Assembly: GCF_014897675.1 (NCBI RefSeq)
Contig: NZ_JABUXU010000022.1
Location: 1 to 49,631 of the forward strand
Source: Advenella sp. FME57
GTDB lineage: Bacteria; Pseudomonadota; Gammaproteobacteria; Burkholderiales; Burkholderiaceae_B
Length of the DNA stretch: 49,631 nt
Direction: 5' to 3'
The position numbers were made by a program, and so were the translations under genes. Under the pieces are notes generated by a model. It was not told where the DNA came from. It saw only the letters and a list, made by a program, of their open reading frames with translations, and ran no database searches. Shown here one piece after another: positions 33,596 to 42,390 of this stretch (its first letter is position 1; every line of letters starts with the position of its first letter).

Positions 33596-33781
33596 ATGTC
33601 AACAAGCATTGCTTTGAGTACGCACTTTGAAGTATTCATACGCCAACAGGTAGAGTCGGGCCGTTATAACAACCCCCGCGAAGTCGTGCGCGCCAGTTTG
33701 CGCGTGCTAGAAGATCAGGAACGCCTCAACCAGGCCAAACTTGCCGGGCTTCGCCAGCCTATCGCCACTGGCGTGCAATAA
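33596..33781 (+). CDS. ParD-like antitoxin, truncated and without a toxin partner
   Basis: 61 residues: MSTSIALSTHFEVFIRQQVE then SGRYNNPREVVRASLRVLED. This is the ribbon-helix-helix and following helix of type II ParD antitoxins, normally 80-95 residues. The C-terminal toxin-binding tail is cut short (AIATGVQ then stop) and no ParE gene follows; the convergent fumarase gene overlaps its last 23 bases. An inverted repeat ATAGT-ACCC-ACTAT at 33560-33573 sits upstream and may be its operator. Likely a leftover of a parDE module. Confidence 0.75.
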   Translation: MSTSIALSTHFEVFIRQQVESGRYNNPREVVRASLRVLEDQERLNQAKLAGLRQPIATGVQ

Positions 33782-35273
33782 TCGGCACCACTCCCTTATG
33801 TATATAATCGCCCGTACTATCTATCGCAACCGTCACCGGAAAGTTGCGGACTTCAAACTCATAAATGGCTTCCATGCCAAGGTCCTCGAAAGCAACAACA
33901 CGAGCGTGTGTAATTGTTTTGGCGATCAGGTACGCGGCGCCGCCTACCGCGCTCAGATAAGCGGTTCCTGTCTTTTTGATTACATCAATGGCATGCCGGC
34001 TACGTTCGGCCTTGCCGATGGAAATGAGCAGCCCTGCCTTGTCGATGAAATCTTCCAGATAGGCGTCCATGCGATTGGACGTCGTCGGCCCGGCCGGCCC
34101 CACCACTTCATCGCCGGTGGCATCTACCGGACCCACATAGTAAATAGCACGCCCGCTCAATGACACAGGCAGCGGTTGATTGTGATGCAACATATTCGCA
34201 ATACGTTTATGTGCCGCATCGCGCGCTGTCAGCATTTTGCCCGATAGCAGCAGCATGTCCCCTGCTTTCCAGCTTCTTACCTCTTCTTTGGTCAGCGTAT
34301 CCAGATTCACGGCAATGGATTCGGCCACATTGATCGTATCCGGAATATCCTCCCACAGACTGTCATCATGAACTGGCAGGCGGGCCGATCCACTCCCATC
34401 TAATTCAAACGTCATATAGCGGGTGGCTGCGCAATTGGGAACGATGGCAACGGGCAGCATGGCCGCATGACACGGCGCATGTCGCAGCTTGATATCCAGC
34501 ACGGTGGACTTGCCGCCAAGGCCCTGGGCACCGATATTCAATTCGTTATTGATACGGTGGTACAGTGACAGCCGCAAGCGTTCGTAATCATCAAGAGTGC
34601 TCTTGTGCTTCAGTTGCTGAATATCAATGGGCTGATGCAGCGACTCCTTTGCCATTTGCATGGCCTGCTCCGGGCTGCCGCCCAGGCCAATGCCTAGGAC
34701 GCCGGGCGGGCACCAGCCCGCGCCCAGTTTCGGCATTTGTTTCATCACCCATTCCTCGACGGATTCGTTCGGATTCAACATGGCAAACCGGGCCTTGACG
34801 TCGCCCCCGCCCCCTTTGGCGCTCACGGTGACACGCAAGGCGTCGCCTCTGCACATGGTGATATGCAACACCGCTGGCGCATTATTTCCTGTATTTTTGC
34901 GCGCACCCAGCGGTTCTCCGACCGTGGTTGCCCGCAATGGATTGTCTGCGTGCGTATAGGCTGCAATAACAGCATTGTCGGCCACTTCCTGCAAGGATGG
35001 CATGGGCTGCACGTCGGATGAAAAACGCACCTCCATACCGATTTGCAGGAACACATGCGCAATACCCGTATCCTGGCAGATTGGACGCCTGGCCGACGCG
35101 CTCAGCTTGCTATTGATCAGAATTTGCAGGATGGCGTTTTTGGCATATCGGTTGTCCTCTTCAATATAGGCGTGTTTCAGCGCATGAACGTAGTCAGGCG
35201 GATGATGATGGCTGACATATTGCAATGCACTGGCAATGCTTTTCTCCAGGTCTTCCAGGCGTATGACGTTCAT
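33759..35273 (-). CDS. Class I (iron-sulfur) fumarate hydratase family
   Basis: 504 residues, with the alpha and beta parts fused as in FumA-type enzymes. Likely 4Fe-4S ligands are C66 (RPICQDTGIAHVF), C188 (GAGWCPPGVLGIG) and C281 (IVPNCAATRYM); C268 lies in HAPCHAAMLP. The C-terminal half has GPAGPTTSNRMDAYLEDFID. The family hydrates fumarate to malate; relatives act as mesaconase or tartrate dehydratase. It follows a Bug gene by three bases and a fumarase/aspartase-superfamily lyase, so it may process fumarate (or mesaconate) released by that lyase. Confidence 0.92.
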   Translation of the reverse strand: MNVIRLEDLEKSIASALQYVSHHHPPDYVHALKHAYIEEDNRYAKNAILQILINSKLSASARRPICQDTGIAHVFLQIGMEVRFSSDVQPMPSLQEVADNAVIAAYTHADNPLRATTVGEPLGARKNTGNNAPAVLHITMCRGDALRVTVSAKGGGGDVKARFAMLNPNESVEEWVMKQMPKLGAGWCPPGVLGIGLGGSPEQAMQMAKESLHQPIDIQQLKHKSTLDDYERLRLSLYHRINNELNIGAQGLGGKSTVLDIKLRHAPCHAAMLPVAIVPNCAATRYMTFELDGSGSARLPVHDDSLWEDIPDTINVAESIAVNLDTLTKEEVRSWKAGDMLLLSGKMLTARDAAHKRIANMLHHNQPLPVSLSGRAIYYVGPVDATGDEVVGPAGPTTSNRMDAYLEDFIDKAGLLISIGKAERSRHAIDVIKKTGTAYLSAVGGAAYLIAKTITHARVVAFEDLGMEAIYEFEVRNFPVTVAIDSTGDYIHKGVVPIIARQWR

Positions 35274-35276
35274 ATT

Positions 35277-36251
35277 TCACTGAGGCTCGATGCCGGCCTG
35301 CTTGATAACGTCGGCCCATTTGCCGATTTCCGACTGGGTGAATTCCTGGAACGCATCCGGCGCGTAGTTTTTCTCTGGCAACAAAAATATTCCCTGTTGT
35401 TCCATCTTGTCGGTGAAGGCTTTGTTTTGCATAACTTTCTGATAAGCCTTATAGGTGGTATCAATCATGGCACGTGGTGTTCCCTTTGGAGCATAAATAC
35501 CATACCAGGTGGATGCCTCCAGGCCGGGCATGGTGCCTGAAATCGTCGGCACATCGGGAAACTGCGACATGGTTTGCGATGCCGTCAAAGCCAGTGCCCG
35601 AATCTTGTCGCCTTTGGTCTGGGGCAAGGCAGTATTGGTTTGATCGAACATGGCGTCAACCTGACCACCCATTACATCGTTCAGCGCCGGGCCAGCGCCT
35701 TTATAGGAAACCTGCGTGATTTTGATTTTTGCCTTGGCGGCAAACAACTCCGCCACCAGGTGAGAACTGGAGCCAACGCCTGCGTTGCCAAAATTGATCT
35801 TGTCCGGGTTTGCCTTGGCAAACTCGATCATCTCGTCCACGGTCTTGTATTGCGAATCCGCGCCCACCAACAGCACCAGTGGCGTATCGGGAAAGCGAAA
35901 CACCGCGTCAAAATCCTTAATAGGATCGTACTTCATTGTTTTGTACAATGAAGGGGCGGCGGCCATATAACCAAAATGCCCCACCAGAAACGTGTAGCCG
36001 TCAGGTTTGGCGTTCGAGGCCTTCGCTGCACCAATTTGCCCGCCGGCCCCACCGACGTTCTCAATAACAATGGGCTGCTTCAACTCTTTCGAAACTTCTG
36101 CGGCAACCATCCGCGCCATACCATCGGTCGGTCCGCCTGCGGCAAAGGGAACGATCCAGGTTACCGCCCGCTCTGGGTAAGACTGGGCAAAAGATGGGTT
36201 GCTGCAAATTAGTGCTGCCACACTTGTGATAAATAGATGAGTCGTTTTCAT
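35277..36251 (-). CDS. Tripartite tricarboxylate transporter substrate-binding protein (Bug family)
   Basis: 324 residues. Signal peptide about 22 residues (MKTTHLFITSVAALICSNPS then FAQ). Family motifs: YPERAVTWIVPFAAGGPTDG, VIENVGGAGGQIG, AKPDGYTFLVG, ITQVSYKGAGPALND and DVPTISGTMPGLEAS. It lies between the lyase (20 bases upstream) and the fumarase (three bases downstream), so it is in the same operon and likely binds the lyase substrate. Confidence 0.92.
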   Translation of the reverse strand: MKTTHLFITSVAALICSNPSFAQSYPERAVTWIVPFAAGGPTDGMARMVAAEVSKELKQPIVIENVGGAGGQIGAAKASNAKPDGYTFLVGHFGYMAAAPSLYKTMKYDPIKDFDAVFRFPDTPLVLLVGADSQYKTVDEMIEFAKANPDKINFGNAGVGSSSHLVAELFAAKAKIKITQVSYKGAGPALNDVMGGQVDAMFDQTNTALPQTKGDKIRALALTASQTMSQFPDVPTISGTMPGLEASTWYGIYAPKGTPRAMIDTTYKAYQKVMQNKAFTDKMEQQGIFLLPEKNYAPDAFQEFTQSEIGKWADVIKQAGIEPQ

Positions 36252-36271
36252 AACAGGTTCCTTATTGGCGT

Positions 36272-37633
36272 TCAGATACGTGCTGAAGCATTCAGGGCAT
36301 GAGCGACCATTTCTGGTGCCTGTCCCAGGTAATTGGCCGGATCGGTCAAGGCGTGGATCTGCTCGTCGGATAGGTGTTGTGTGACGGCCGGTGTTTGCAT
36401 GAGTACTTCGGCCAGCGTCTGGCTACCGCTGTTGACCCTAAGGCAGGCGTCGTAGACAACCTCATGGGCCTGGTGTTTTCCTAGATGGGCAGCCAATGCC
36501 ATCATGACGGACTCGGCCACAATCAGGCCTTTGGAAATACCCAGGTTCTTCTGCATTTGCGCGGCATCCACTTCCAGACCGCCCAGCGCAAAACGTGCCT
36601 GGGCCAGCCCGCTTGCCGTAAGCAGAAAGCTTTCGGGAATGGCGATCCACTCGGCATGCCAGGGGCCGGTCGCCCGCTCGAAATCCTGAATCATCGCATC
36701 GAGCATCAGCCCGGCATGCTGTCGCACGCCCTTGGCGCAGGCCAGCATAATTTCACTTGAAATTGGATTCCGCTTTTGCGGCATGGTGCTGCTTGCCCCG
36801 CGTCCTTTAACGAAGGGCTCATACACTTCGGCATACTCGGTCGATGCCATCAGCATGATATCCAGCGCAATTTTGCCCAGGGAGCCGGTCACCAGCGCGA
36901 GAAAATTAAGGGCTTCTGCGAAATTGTCTCGTGCAACATGCCAGGTGGTCACCGGAATGCCCAGCCCAAGTTCGCGCATCATTTCTGCCTGTACTTGCAA
37001 CCCCATGTCGCCCAGCGAGGCCAGCGTGCCTGCTGCCCCGGCAAGCTGGCCAACCTCCACACGCGGCTTCAGTTCGCGCAAGCGTTGCTCATGCCGATCA
37101 AACATGCCAAGCCAGATGGCGCATTTGTAGCCGAACGTAATGGGAAGCGCCTGTTGCAGATGCGTGCGCCCTGCCATCGGCGTGTCTTTGTAAGTAGAAG
37201 CCAGCTCCTGAAGGATTGTTCGAAGTGCACGAATATCCGACTCAACCAGAGCCAGCGCCTCTTTGATTTGCAATGCGTTGGCGGTGTCCATAATGTCCTG
37301 GGTGGTTGCCCCCCAATGGAGGTACTTACCCGCTTCTTCGCATTGCTCGGCAAGCTGCGTCACCAGCGGCAAAATGGGATAGCCTACGTTTTCCGTTTCG
37401 TGTTTAAGCCGCTCAAAATCGAGCTGCTCAAACTTTATTCGACTTTCGATTTCGGCCGCGGCCGTTGCCGGAATCACATTCAGGCGTGATTGCGCCTTTG
37501 CCAGGGCTATTTCAACCGCAATGTATTTGCGAATAAGACTGGCATCAGAAAATACGTTGCGCATGGCTGGCGTACCAAACGTATCGCGAAACAGCAGGGA
37601 GTCAAAAACAGTGGAGGCAGAAGCAGACAACAT
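36272..37633 (-). CDS. Fumarase/aspartase-superfamily lyase (adenylosuccinate lyase / carboxymuconate cycloisomerase branch)
   Basis: 453 residues, full length. Three conserved regions are visible: HWGATTQDIMDTANAL (106-121), the catalytic-region GRTHLQQALPITFG (155-168), and the signature loop GASSTMPQKRNPISSE (279-294). The superfamily eliminates fumarate from N- or O-substituted succinates, or isomerises carboxymuconate. With a class I fumarase downstream, release of fumarate from a substituted aspartate is attractive; 3-carboxymuconate cycloisomerase (PcaB) is the textbook alternative but no other pca gene is here. Divergent from the GntR gene over paired operators. Confidence 0.87.
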   Translation of the reverse strand: MLSASASTVFDSLLFRDTFGTPAMRNVFSDASLIRKYIAVEIALAKAQSRLNVIPATAAAEIESRIKFEQLDFERLKHETENVGYPILPLVTQLAEQCEEAGKYLHWGATTQDIMDTANALQIKEALALVESDIRALRTILQELASTYKDTPMAGRTHLQQALPITFGYKCAIWLGMFDRHEQRLRELKPRVEVGQLAGAAGTLASLGDMGLQVQAEMMRELGLGIPVTTWHVARDNFAEALNFLALVTGSLGKIALDIMLMASTEYAEVYEPFVKGRGASSTMPQKRNPISSEIMLACAKGVRQHAGLMLDAMIQDFERATGPWHAEWIAIPESFLLTASGLAQARFALGGLEVDAAQMQKNLGISKGLIVAESVMMALAAHLGKHQAHEVVYDACLRVNSGSQTLAEVLMQTPAVTQHLSDEQIHALTDPANYLGQAPEMVAHALNASARI

Positions 37634-37649
37634 AAGAGGTTATTTCCAT

Positions 37650-37691
37650 TATGTACGAACATATTAATATAATATATTATGTACGTACATA
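37650..37691. promoter_or_regulatory. Two GntR-type operators, 28 bp apart
   Basis: TATGTACGTACATA at 37678-37691 is a perfect palindrome, and TATGTACGAACATA at 37650-37663 is the same with one change. An AT-only spacer separates them. They lie between the divergent lyase and GntR starts. HutC-type regulators bind short palindromes of this kind (general family knowledge). Confidence 0.8.
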
Positions 37692-37730
37692 TTAAATATC
37701 GGTAATAACCCTCACTCGCTCAATTGCCCG

Positions 37731-37736
37731 TATAAT
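37731..37736 (+). promoter_or_regulatory. -10 element very close to the GntR start
   Basis: A consensus TATAAT ends seven bases before the ATG at 37744. There is no ribosome binding site between. If used, the transcript would begin at or next to the start codon (leaderless). A good -35 is not evident. Confidence 0.5.
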
Positions 37737-37743
37737 TTCGAGC

Positions 37744-38484
37744 ATGAAAAAACTGACGAAATACAACGAAATCGCGCTCAGCCTGAAAGAGGACATCGTC
37801 TCCGGCAAGTACGGAATCGGCAGCCTGTTGCCAACAGAATTTGAGTTATCGGCCATGCACAGCGCAAGCCGGCAGACCATCAGATCTGCCATTGCGGAAC
37901 TGGCGCGCCAGGGGTTTGTCAGTCGTACAAAAAAACTGGGCACACGCGTAGAATCTGCGATGCCGCAAAACATGTACTTGCATCGGCTCGATTCAATCAA
38001 CGATCTGGTGCAGTTCAGCAACGAGAACAAAAAAGCGGTGCAAGGGATGGAACAGGTTGTACTGGACAAACAACTGGCTGCGGATCTGGGACTCGAACCC
38101 GGCCTGCATGCCCTGAAAATATCAACAATGCGATATGGCAAGGCCGGTGATAAATTGCCAATTGGCTGGACCGATATTTATGTCGTACTAGCCGGCCTGG
38201 ATTTATCCTTACTGGCTGAGAGGATCAAGGAAAAACCAGACGTTCTGGTCAGCGCAATATTAGAGGAAGAGTTCAACGTTACGCTCAAGGCCGTGAGTCA
38301 GGAAATTGATTCCATCCTTTTGCCGGCAGAGCTGGAGACCGTCCTGCAGACCCCCTCTCCTGCTCCGGCCTTGAAAGTGATCCGGCGGTATATCGATAGC
38401 CATGACGACGTTGTGCAGATCAGTATTACTTTGCATCCCAGCGGCCGATTCTCTTTGCTGCTGGATGCAAAGCGGGAGATGTAG
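37744..38484 (+). CDS. GntR/HutC-family regulator with UTRA domain
   Basis: 246 residues. Residues about 5-70 form the GntR winged helix (SGKYGIGSLLPTEFELSAMH then SASRQTIRSAIAELARQGFV). About 85-240 form a UTRA ligand domain (LGLEPGLHALKISTMRYGKA and VIRRYIDSHDDVVQISITLH). It is divergent from the lyase/Bug/fumarase operon and shares two palindromic operators with it, so it most likely represses it until the substrate is present. The Ldh_2-family gene at 38829 is downstream in the same direction. Confidence 0.9.
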   Translation: MKKLTKYNEIALSLKEDIVSGKYGIGSLLPTEFELSAMHSASRQTIRSAIAELARQGFVSRTKKLGTRVESAMPQNMYLHRLDSINDLVQFSNENKKAVQGMEQVVLDKQLAADLGLEPGLHALKISTMRYGKAGDKLPIGWTDIYVVLAGLDLSLLAERIKEKPDVLVSAILEEEFNVTLKAVSQEIDSILLPAELETVLQTPSPAPALKVIRRYIDSHDDVVQISITLHPSGRFSLLLDAKREM

Positions 38485-38828
38485 GGCGCTCTTCACACGA
38501 ACGCACTTACCGTGAACATGGCACAATCGAATAAGACGCACATTAGTGCGCGAAATGGCAAACCAGAGAAGCTCAGCCACGCTCTGCGACGGGTCGATTC
38601 TGAATAGAGTAGCGTAATTGACATGGCCAGGCAACAAGCACCTGAGCGCCTGTCGTTCAACCTGCCTGTGCAGTCTTTGCAAATATTGCAAAAGTCATAT
38701 CCGGCACCCTGCATTGTTTGCTCTGCCTGTCCTGCCTACAATCGGGCCATGACTTGCTTGCGACGGTACCGCAGCAAGCTACTATATAATCGTATTTAAT
38801 ATAGAAATAGAACCAGGAGACATCGAAC
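38485..38828. other. Intergenic region upstream of the Ldh_2-family gene
   Basis: 344 bases with no gene I can support. Near its right end are an AT-rich stretch (ACTATATAATCG at about 38779-38790) that could hold a -10 element and a clear ribosome binding site (CCAGGAGAC) eight bases before the ATG at 38829. Confidence 0.55.
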
Positions 38829-39848
38829 ATGCGTCTAATTGATGCGGATACACCTGAGAAAATTCGCCTGCAGCCCCAACAGGCTGTGCACCTGGGAGAG
38901 GCGGCGCTAAGAGGCATCGGCTACACCGAAGAAGAAAGCCGCATTATCACTCACCATCTTGTAGACAACTCCCTGTGTGGCTATGAGTTTGCCGGCTTGC
39001 CGCGTATCCTTGCCATTGCCGACAGCCCCGAATTGAAGAACCCCCGTTATCCGGTCAAAGTCATCCACGAAACACCGGTTTCGGCATTGCTGGACGGAGG
39101 AAACCATGTCGGCTATATTTCGGTCAACGCCGGCGCCGAATTGGCGATCAAGAAAGTGCGAGAGTCGGGCATTGCCGTTGTCGGCGTGTCAAATAGCTGG
39201 TTCAGCGGTCGTAACGCTTACTACCTGGAAAAAATAGCCCGTGCCGGATATGTCGGAATCCATACCGTGAGCGGAAGCCCGATGGTCGTACCGATGGGCG
39301 CAAAGCGCCCGGCTTTGGGCACAAATCCGATCGCCTTTGCATTTCCCGGTGAAAAGGACCCGTTTATTTTCGACATGGGTACGGGCGCGACCATGTGGGG
39401 AGAAGTACTGCTGCATGCCTTCCTGGAGAAAGACTTCGACGACGAAGTCGGTGTAGACGCCAATGGCAGCCCAACCCGCAACGCCAAAGCGATTGTTCAA
39501 GGCGGCGTGGTTCCGTTTGCCGGACACAAGGGGTATGGCTTATCGCTAGCCATCCAGGCGCTAGGCCTGCTTGCAGGCGCCAGGCGACGCTCTGGTAAGG
39601 TATCTGACTTTGGCTTTCTTTTTATTGCCTTTGACCCTGAAATATTAATGCCGGCGGCCGAGTTCAAAGCCCAGTTGTCGGAACTCCTGCAATCGATAAA
39701 AGACCTGCCCAGGCAGGACGGCGTGGACGAGATCCGCATCCCTTCAGAACGGTCACAACGAGAGCGAAGCATCAGAGAAGAACAAGGCATTCTCGTGCAG
39801 CGCCGGGTCTATGATCGGCTGATGCAAATGCGTGACTCAGATGGATGA
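38829..39848 (+). CDS. Ldh_2-family (malate / L-lactate / sulfolactate) dehydrogenase
   Basis: 339 residues, family length. Typical motifs: TLLLDGGNHVGYISVN-like text, VGVSNSWFSGRNAYYLEKIA, then VVPMGAKRPALGTNPIAFAF, FIFDMGTGATMWGEV and PFAGHKGYGLSLAIQALGLL. These NAD(P)-dependent enzymes oxidise 2-hydroxy acids such as malate, and also act on ureidoglycolate or imine substrates. Following the GntR gene and opposite a fumarase operon, it could oxidise the malate formed there. The next LysR gene overlaps its end by eight bases. Confidence 0.88.
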   Translation: MRLIDADTPEKIRLQPQQAVHLGEAALRGIGYTEEESRIITHHLVDNSLCGYEFAGLPRILAIADSPELKNPRYPVKVIHETPVSALLDGGNHVGYISVNAGAELAIKKVRESGIAVVGVSNSWFSGRNAYYLEKIARAGYVGIHTVSGSPMVVPMGAKRPALGTNPIAFAFPGEKDPFIFDMGTGATMWGEVLLHAFLEKDFDDEVGVDANGSPTRNAKAIVQGGVVPFAGHKGYGLSLAIQALGLLAGARRRSGKVSDFGFLFIAFDPEILMPAAEFKAQLSELLQSIKDLPRQDGVDEIRIPSERSQRERSIREEQGILVQRRVYDRLMQMRDSDG

Positions 39849-40755
39849 GCTGGCTGCAATCCGGGTGTTCGCCCGGGTAGCCAGAGTGGGCACCTTTTCC
39901 GAGGCGGCGCGCCAGCTCGATATGTCAACGAGCTCGGTCTCACGCCAGATCAACGCGCTGGAAGAGTCCCTGGGAATACGTTTGTTCAAACGTTCAACTC
40001 GCAACCTGGTCTTGACCGAAGCAGGGGAAACCTATCTGACATCAATTGACCCGGCATTGAAGCAGCTGGAGCTGGCCAGAAGGACAGCGCTCTCCTATCA
40101 GCGCACGATCAGTGGCTCCATACGCTTTCATGCCCGTACCTCAGCGGGGACAGAAGTCATCGTACCGGCCCTGTCTGAGTTCTTCGTCCGCTACCCAGAT
40201 ATTGAAATTGATATCACCCTGACCGATGAGCGTGTCGATCTTCTTGCCAATGGCATTGATGTCGCGGTATGGCTGGGCAAACTCGAAGACTCCAGCATGG
40301 TGGCAAGAAACCTGAGCAGCAGCAGGCGCGTGATATGCGGCAGTCCGGCCTATCTGCAGCGCCATGGCATTCCGTGCAAGCCCGACGATCTGCTGCAGCA
40401 CAGCTGCCTGGTCTACTTGCAGCATAACTACCTGAAAGACTGGCGTTTTCAGAAGGATGGTCAGTCTTTTGTCATTCCGGTAACCGGCAAGTTACGCACG
40501 CCCAACAGCGTGGTGCTCATGGAAGGCGCCAAACAGGGACTGGGGCTGGTCATGTTGCAGGGGTGGATGGTTCGCAAATCGGTGCAGGAAGGGTCGTTGC
40601 AAATAGTCATGGAAGACTATGAAGCCTACCCGACTGAAACGGACACGGCATTGTATATTGTTTACCCCCATCGACACGGTCTGCCGTTGAAAGTGCGGGT
40701 TTTTATCGACTTTTTGGTGCAGCTGTTTGGTCCTGAATCGCAGGCGTCTGCGTGA
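39841..40755 (+). CDS. LysR-family transcriptional regulator
   Basis: 304 residues from the ATG at 39841 (MDELAAIRVFARVARVGTFS); a GTG three codons earlier at 39832 is equally possible. The helix-turn-helix continues as MSTSSVSRQINALEESLGIR. The effector domain is of the DsdC/CrgA-like group (RFHARTSAGTEVIVPALSEF, DVAVWLGKLEDSSM). It overlaps the Ldh_2-family gene by eight bases (same direction) and the amidohydrolase by 53 (convergent). It may regulate either neighbour; the Ldh_2-family gene is favoured by coupling. Confidence 0.9.
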   Translation: MDELAAIRVFARVARVGTFSEAARQLDMSTSSVSRQINALEESLGIRLFKRSTRNLVLTEAGETYLTSIDPALKQLELARRTALSYQRTISGSIRFHARTSAGTEVIVPALSEFFVRYPDIEIDITLTDERVDLLANGIDVAVWLGKLEDSSMVARNLSSSRRVICGSPAYLQRHGIPCKPDDLLQHSCLVYLQHNYLKDWRFQKDGQSFVIPVTGKLRTPNSVVLMEGAKQGLGLVMLQGWMVRKSVQEGSLQIVMEDYEAYPTETDTALYIVYPHRHGLPLKVRVFIDFLVQLFGPESQASA

Positions 40756-41794
40756 TCGTCTTGCTCACGTCTGCCAGACGATAAATCCGGGCGGCATTGC
40801 GCCAGAACAATAGGTCTTTTTCATCGGGTGTCGCAGCCTGCGTAATTCGCTTCATCGCATTCCAGCCCACACAATAACTGTGGGAGCCTCGGTCTGCCGG
40901 AAAATTACTTTCAAACATACAACGCGCTGCACCAAAAGCCTCAATACATGGCTCGATCCAAGGTCGCCAGATATCGGCCAACGCTTGCGAATTGGCCGGC
41001 ATACCACCATGACCTGGCCAGCCAAGTCCCGTCATCGGCAATCCGAGCCCGCCCAGCTTCACCGTCACATTTTCGCAACCAGCCAGTTCGCGCATATTCT
41101 GCAGCCACTGGGTTCGCACCAGCGCTGCCTGGCCTTCGTATCCTCGTGTTCCCAGCACGCCGCCACAGTGATTAAGTATGATGCAAATCGATGGAAAATC
41201 CCGTGCTAGCGCGGTCAGCCTGGGCAGTTGATGAAAAAAGAGCCATGCGTCAAATGTTAGGCCAAAGCGGCCCAGTTGTGCGAACCCCCGGCGAAAGGTT
41301 TTATCGTCGAGCAATCCCGGATGGGATGGGTAGGCACGATTGAGCAGTTCAGTATCCTTGTCCCATGCCAGCGGTTGCCGAATACCCTTGAAATAATTGC
41401 CGCCGGCGCTCATGTGCGATTCCAGTACGGGCCGGACCCGCTCGCCCAGTGTCAGGTCGGCGTATCCGACAATACCAGCACAGATACGCGGCACTTCAGG
41501 GGGCGCCTTATCGCAGGCCAGGGCAACATCATGGGCAAACGCCGTCTCGCCAACAGCCTTGAACGCTTCGGGCCCGTGTTCCCGCAGCATTGAGCGCGCC
41601 TGCACATAGACCGTTGCCCGGACATCATGCCCACTGCATATATCGGTGAGCAGATCATTTAGCAAATACCGGATGCCGGGCCTGTCGTACAAATGGTGGT
41701 GAGCATCGATAATCAACTGGTCCGGATCGAGTGCGAGCTCACGGGCAACAGGGGACCGACAGGTGCCTTCTTGGGACTGCTTCTGGCCGTTCAC
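40703..41794 (-). CDS. Amidohydrolase family 2 metal-dependent hydrolase
   Basis: 363 residues. TIM-barrel amidohydrolase with the metal-binding H32-H34 in IIDAHHHLYD, the later strand His in IILNHCGGVLG, and the conserved C-terminal FESNFPADRGSHSYCVGWN with the metal-site Asp. Family members are lactonases (2-pyrone-4,6-dicarboxylate or 4-sulfomuconolactone hydrolases) and decarboxylases. The ATG overlaps the CMD-like gene stop. Behind a Baeyer-Villiger-like monooxygenase, hydrolysis of a lactone product is plausible. Confidence 0.87.
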   Translation of the reverse strand: MNGQKQSQEGTCRSPVARELALDPDQLIIDAHHHLYDRPGIRYLLNDLLTDICSGHDVRATVYVQARSMLREHGPEAFKAVGETAFAHDVALACDKAPPEVPRICAGIVGYADLTLGERVRPVLESHMSAGGNYFKGIRQPLAWDKDTELLNRAYPSHPGLLDDKTFRRGFAQLGRFGLTFDAWLFFHQLPRLTALARDFPSICIILNHCGGVLGTRGYEGQAALVRTQWLQNMRELAGCENVTVKLGGLGLPMTGLGWPGHGGMPANSQALADIWRPWIEPCIEAFGAARCMFESNFPADRGSHSYCVGWNAMKRITQAATPDEKDLLFWRNAARIYRLADVSKTITQTPAIQDQTAAPKSR

Positions 41795-42372
41795 GGCTGA
41801 ACTCCGGCCTCGCTGGAGTCCGGGCGCTCCAGCTCGGACGCCCGGCTCTCTGGAAGACCTATTTCAAAGCAATTGAGCGTAATCGATACCAGACAGTAAT
41901 AGCCCAGTATCGCAACCAGCTCTACCAGGCCGCGTTCTCCCAGCGCCTGAATACCCTCGGTGTAATGCGTGGGCGATAGCTGGCCGCTAGAGAGCACCTC
42001 CCGTGAAATCACATAGACGATTTTCTCGTTCACCTCGGTAAACGCCGGTGCACGGTGGTCTGCAATTGCATCGATAGTGGCAGGCTCCAGTCCTGCCTGC
42101 AAGGCCAGTTTCTTGTGTGCGGTCCATTCGTGATGTGACGTCCAGTGGCGGGCACAAACCAGTATGGCCAGCTCTGTCAATCTGGGCGTCAATGACGTAT
42201 CAAAACGCAACAAGGCACCCAGATCCTGGGCGCGCCGCGCCAGCTCCGGATTGCGAAGCCAGGCGATCATCGGAGCGGGAATTTTGCCCCGAGGCCCCGT
42301 TCGCGCCGCCTCGCAGGCAGCAGCCTGCTCCGCAGACATTTCAGATGGATCCAGCATGGGAAGGCGTTGCAT
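41791..42372 (-). CDS. Carboxymuconolactone decarboxylase/AhpD-like protein
   Basis: 193 residues. The CMD-fold segment is TLTPRLTELAILVCARHWTS-like text followed by HHEWTAHKKLALQAGLEPAT (residues about 60-100), and the helix LGERGLVELVAILGYYCLVS. It has one Cys (C73) where the redox CxxC of AhpD would be, so a peroxidase role is unlikely. Such proteins recur in catabolic operons with SDRs and amidohydrolases, with no firm function. ATGA overlap with the amidohydrolase gene. Confidence 0.85.
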   Translation of the reverse strand: MQRLPMLDPSEMSAEQAAACEAARTGPRGKIPAPMIAWLRNPELARRAQDLGALLRFDTSLTPRLTELAILVCARHWTSHHEWTAHKKLALQAGLEPATIDAIADHRAPAFTEVNEKIVYVISREVLSSGQLSPTHYTEGIQALGERGLVELVAILGYYCLVSITLNCFEIGLPESRASELERPDSSEAGVQP

Positions 42373-42390
42373 ACAGTTCTCCTGATCATT

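Noticed and set aside
37571-37700. AT-rich repeats near the lyase/GntR gap considered as an att site or origin
   Set aside because: The pattern is explained by two 14-bp operators with an AT spacer; no integrase or replication gene is near.
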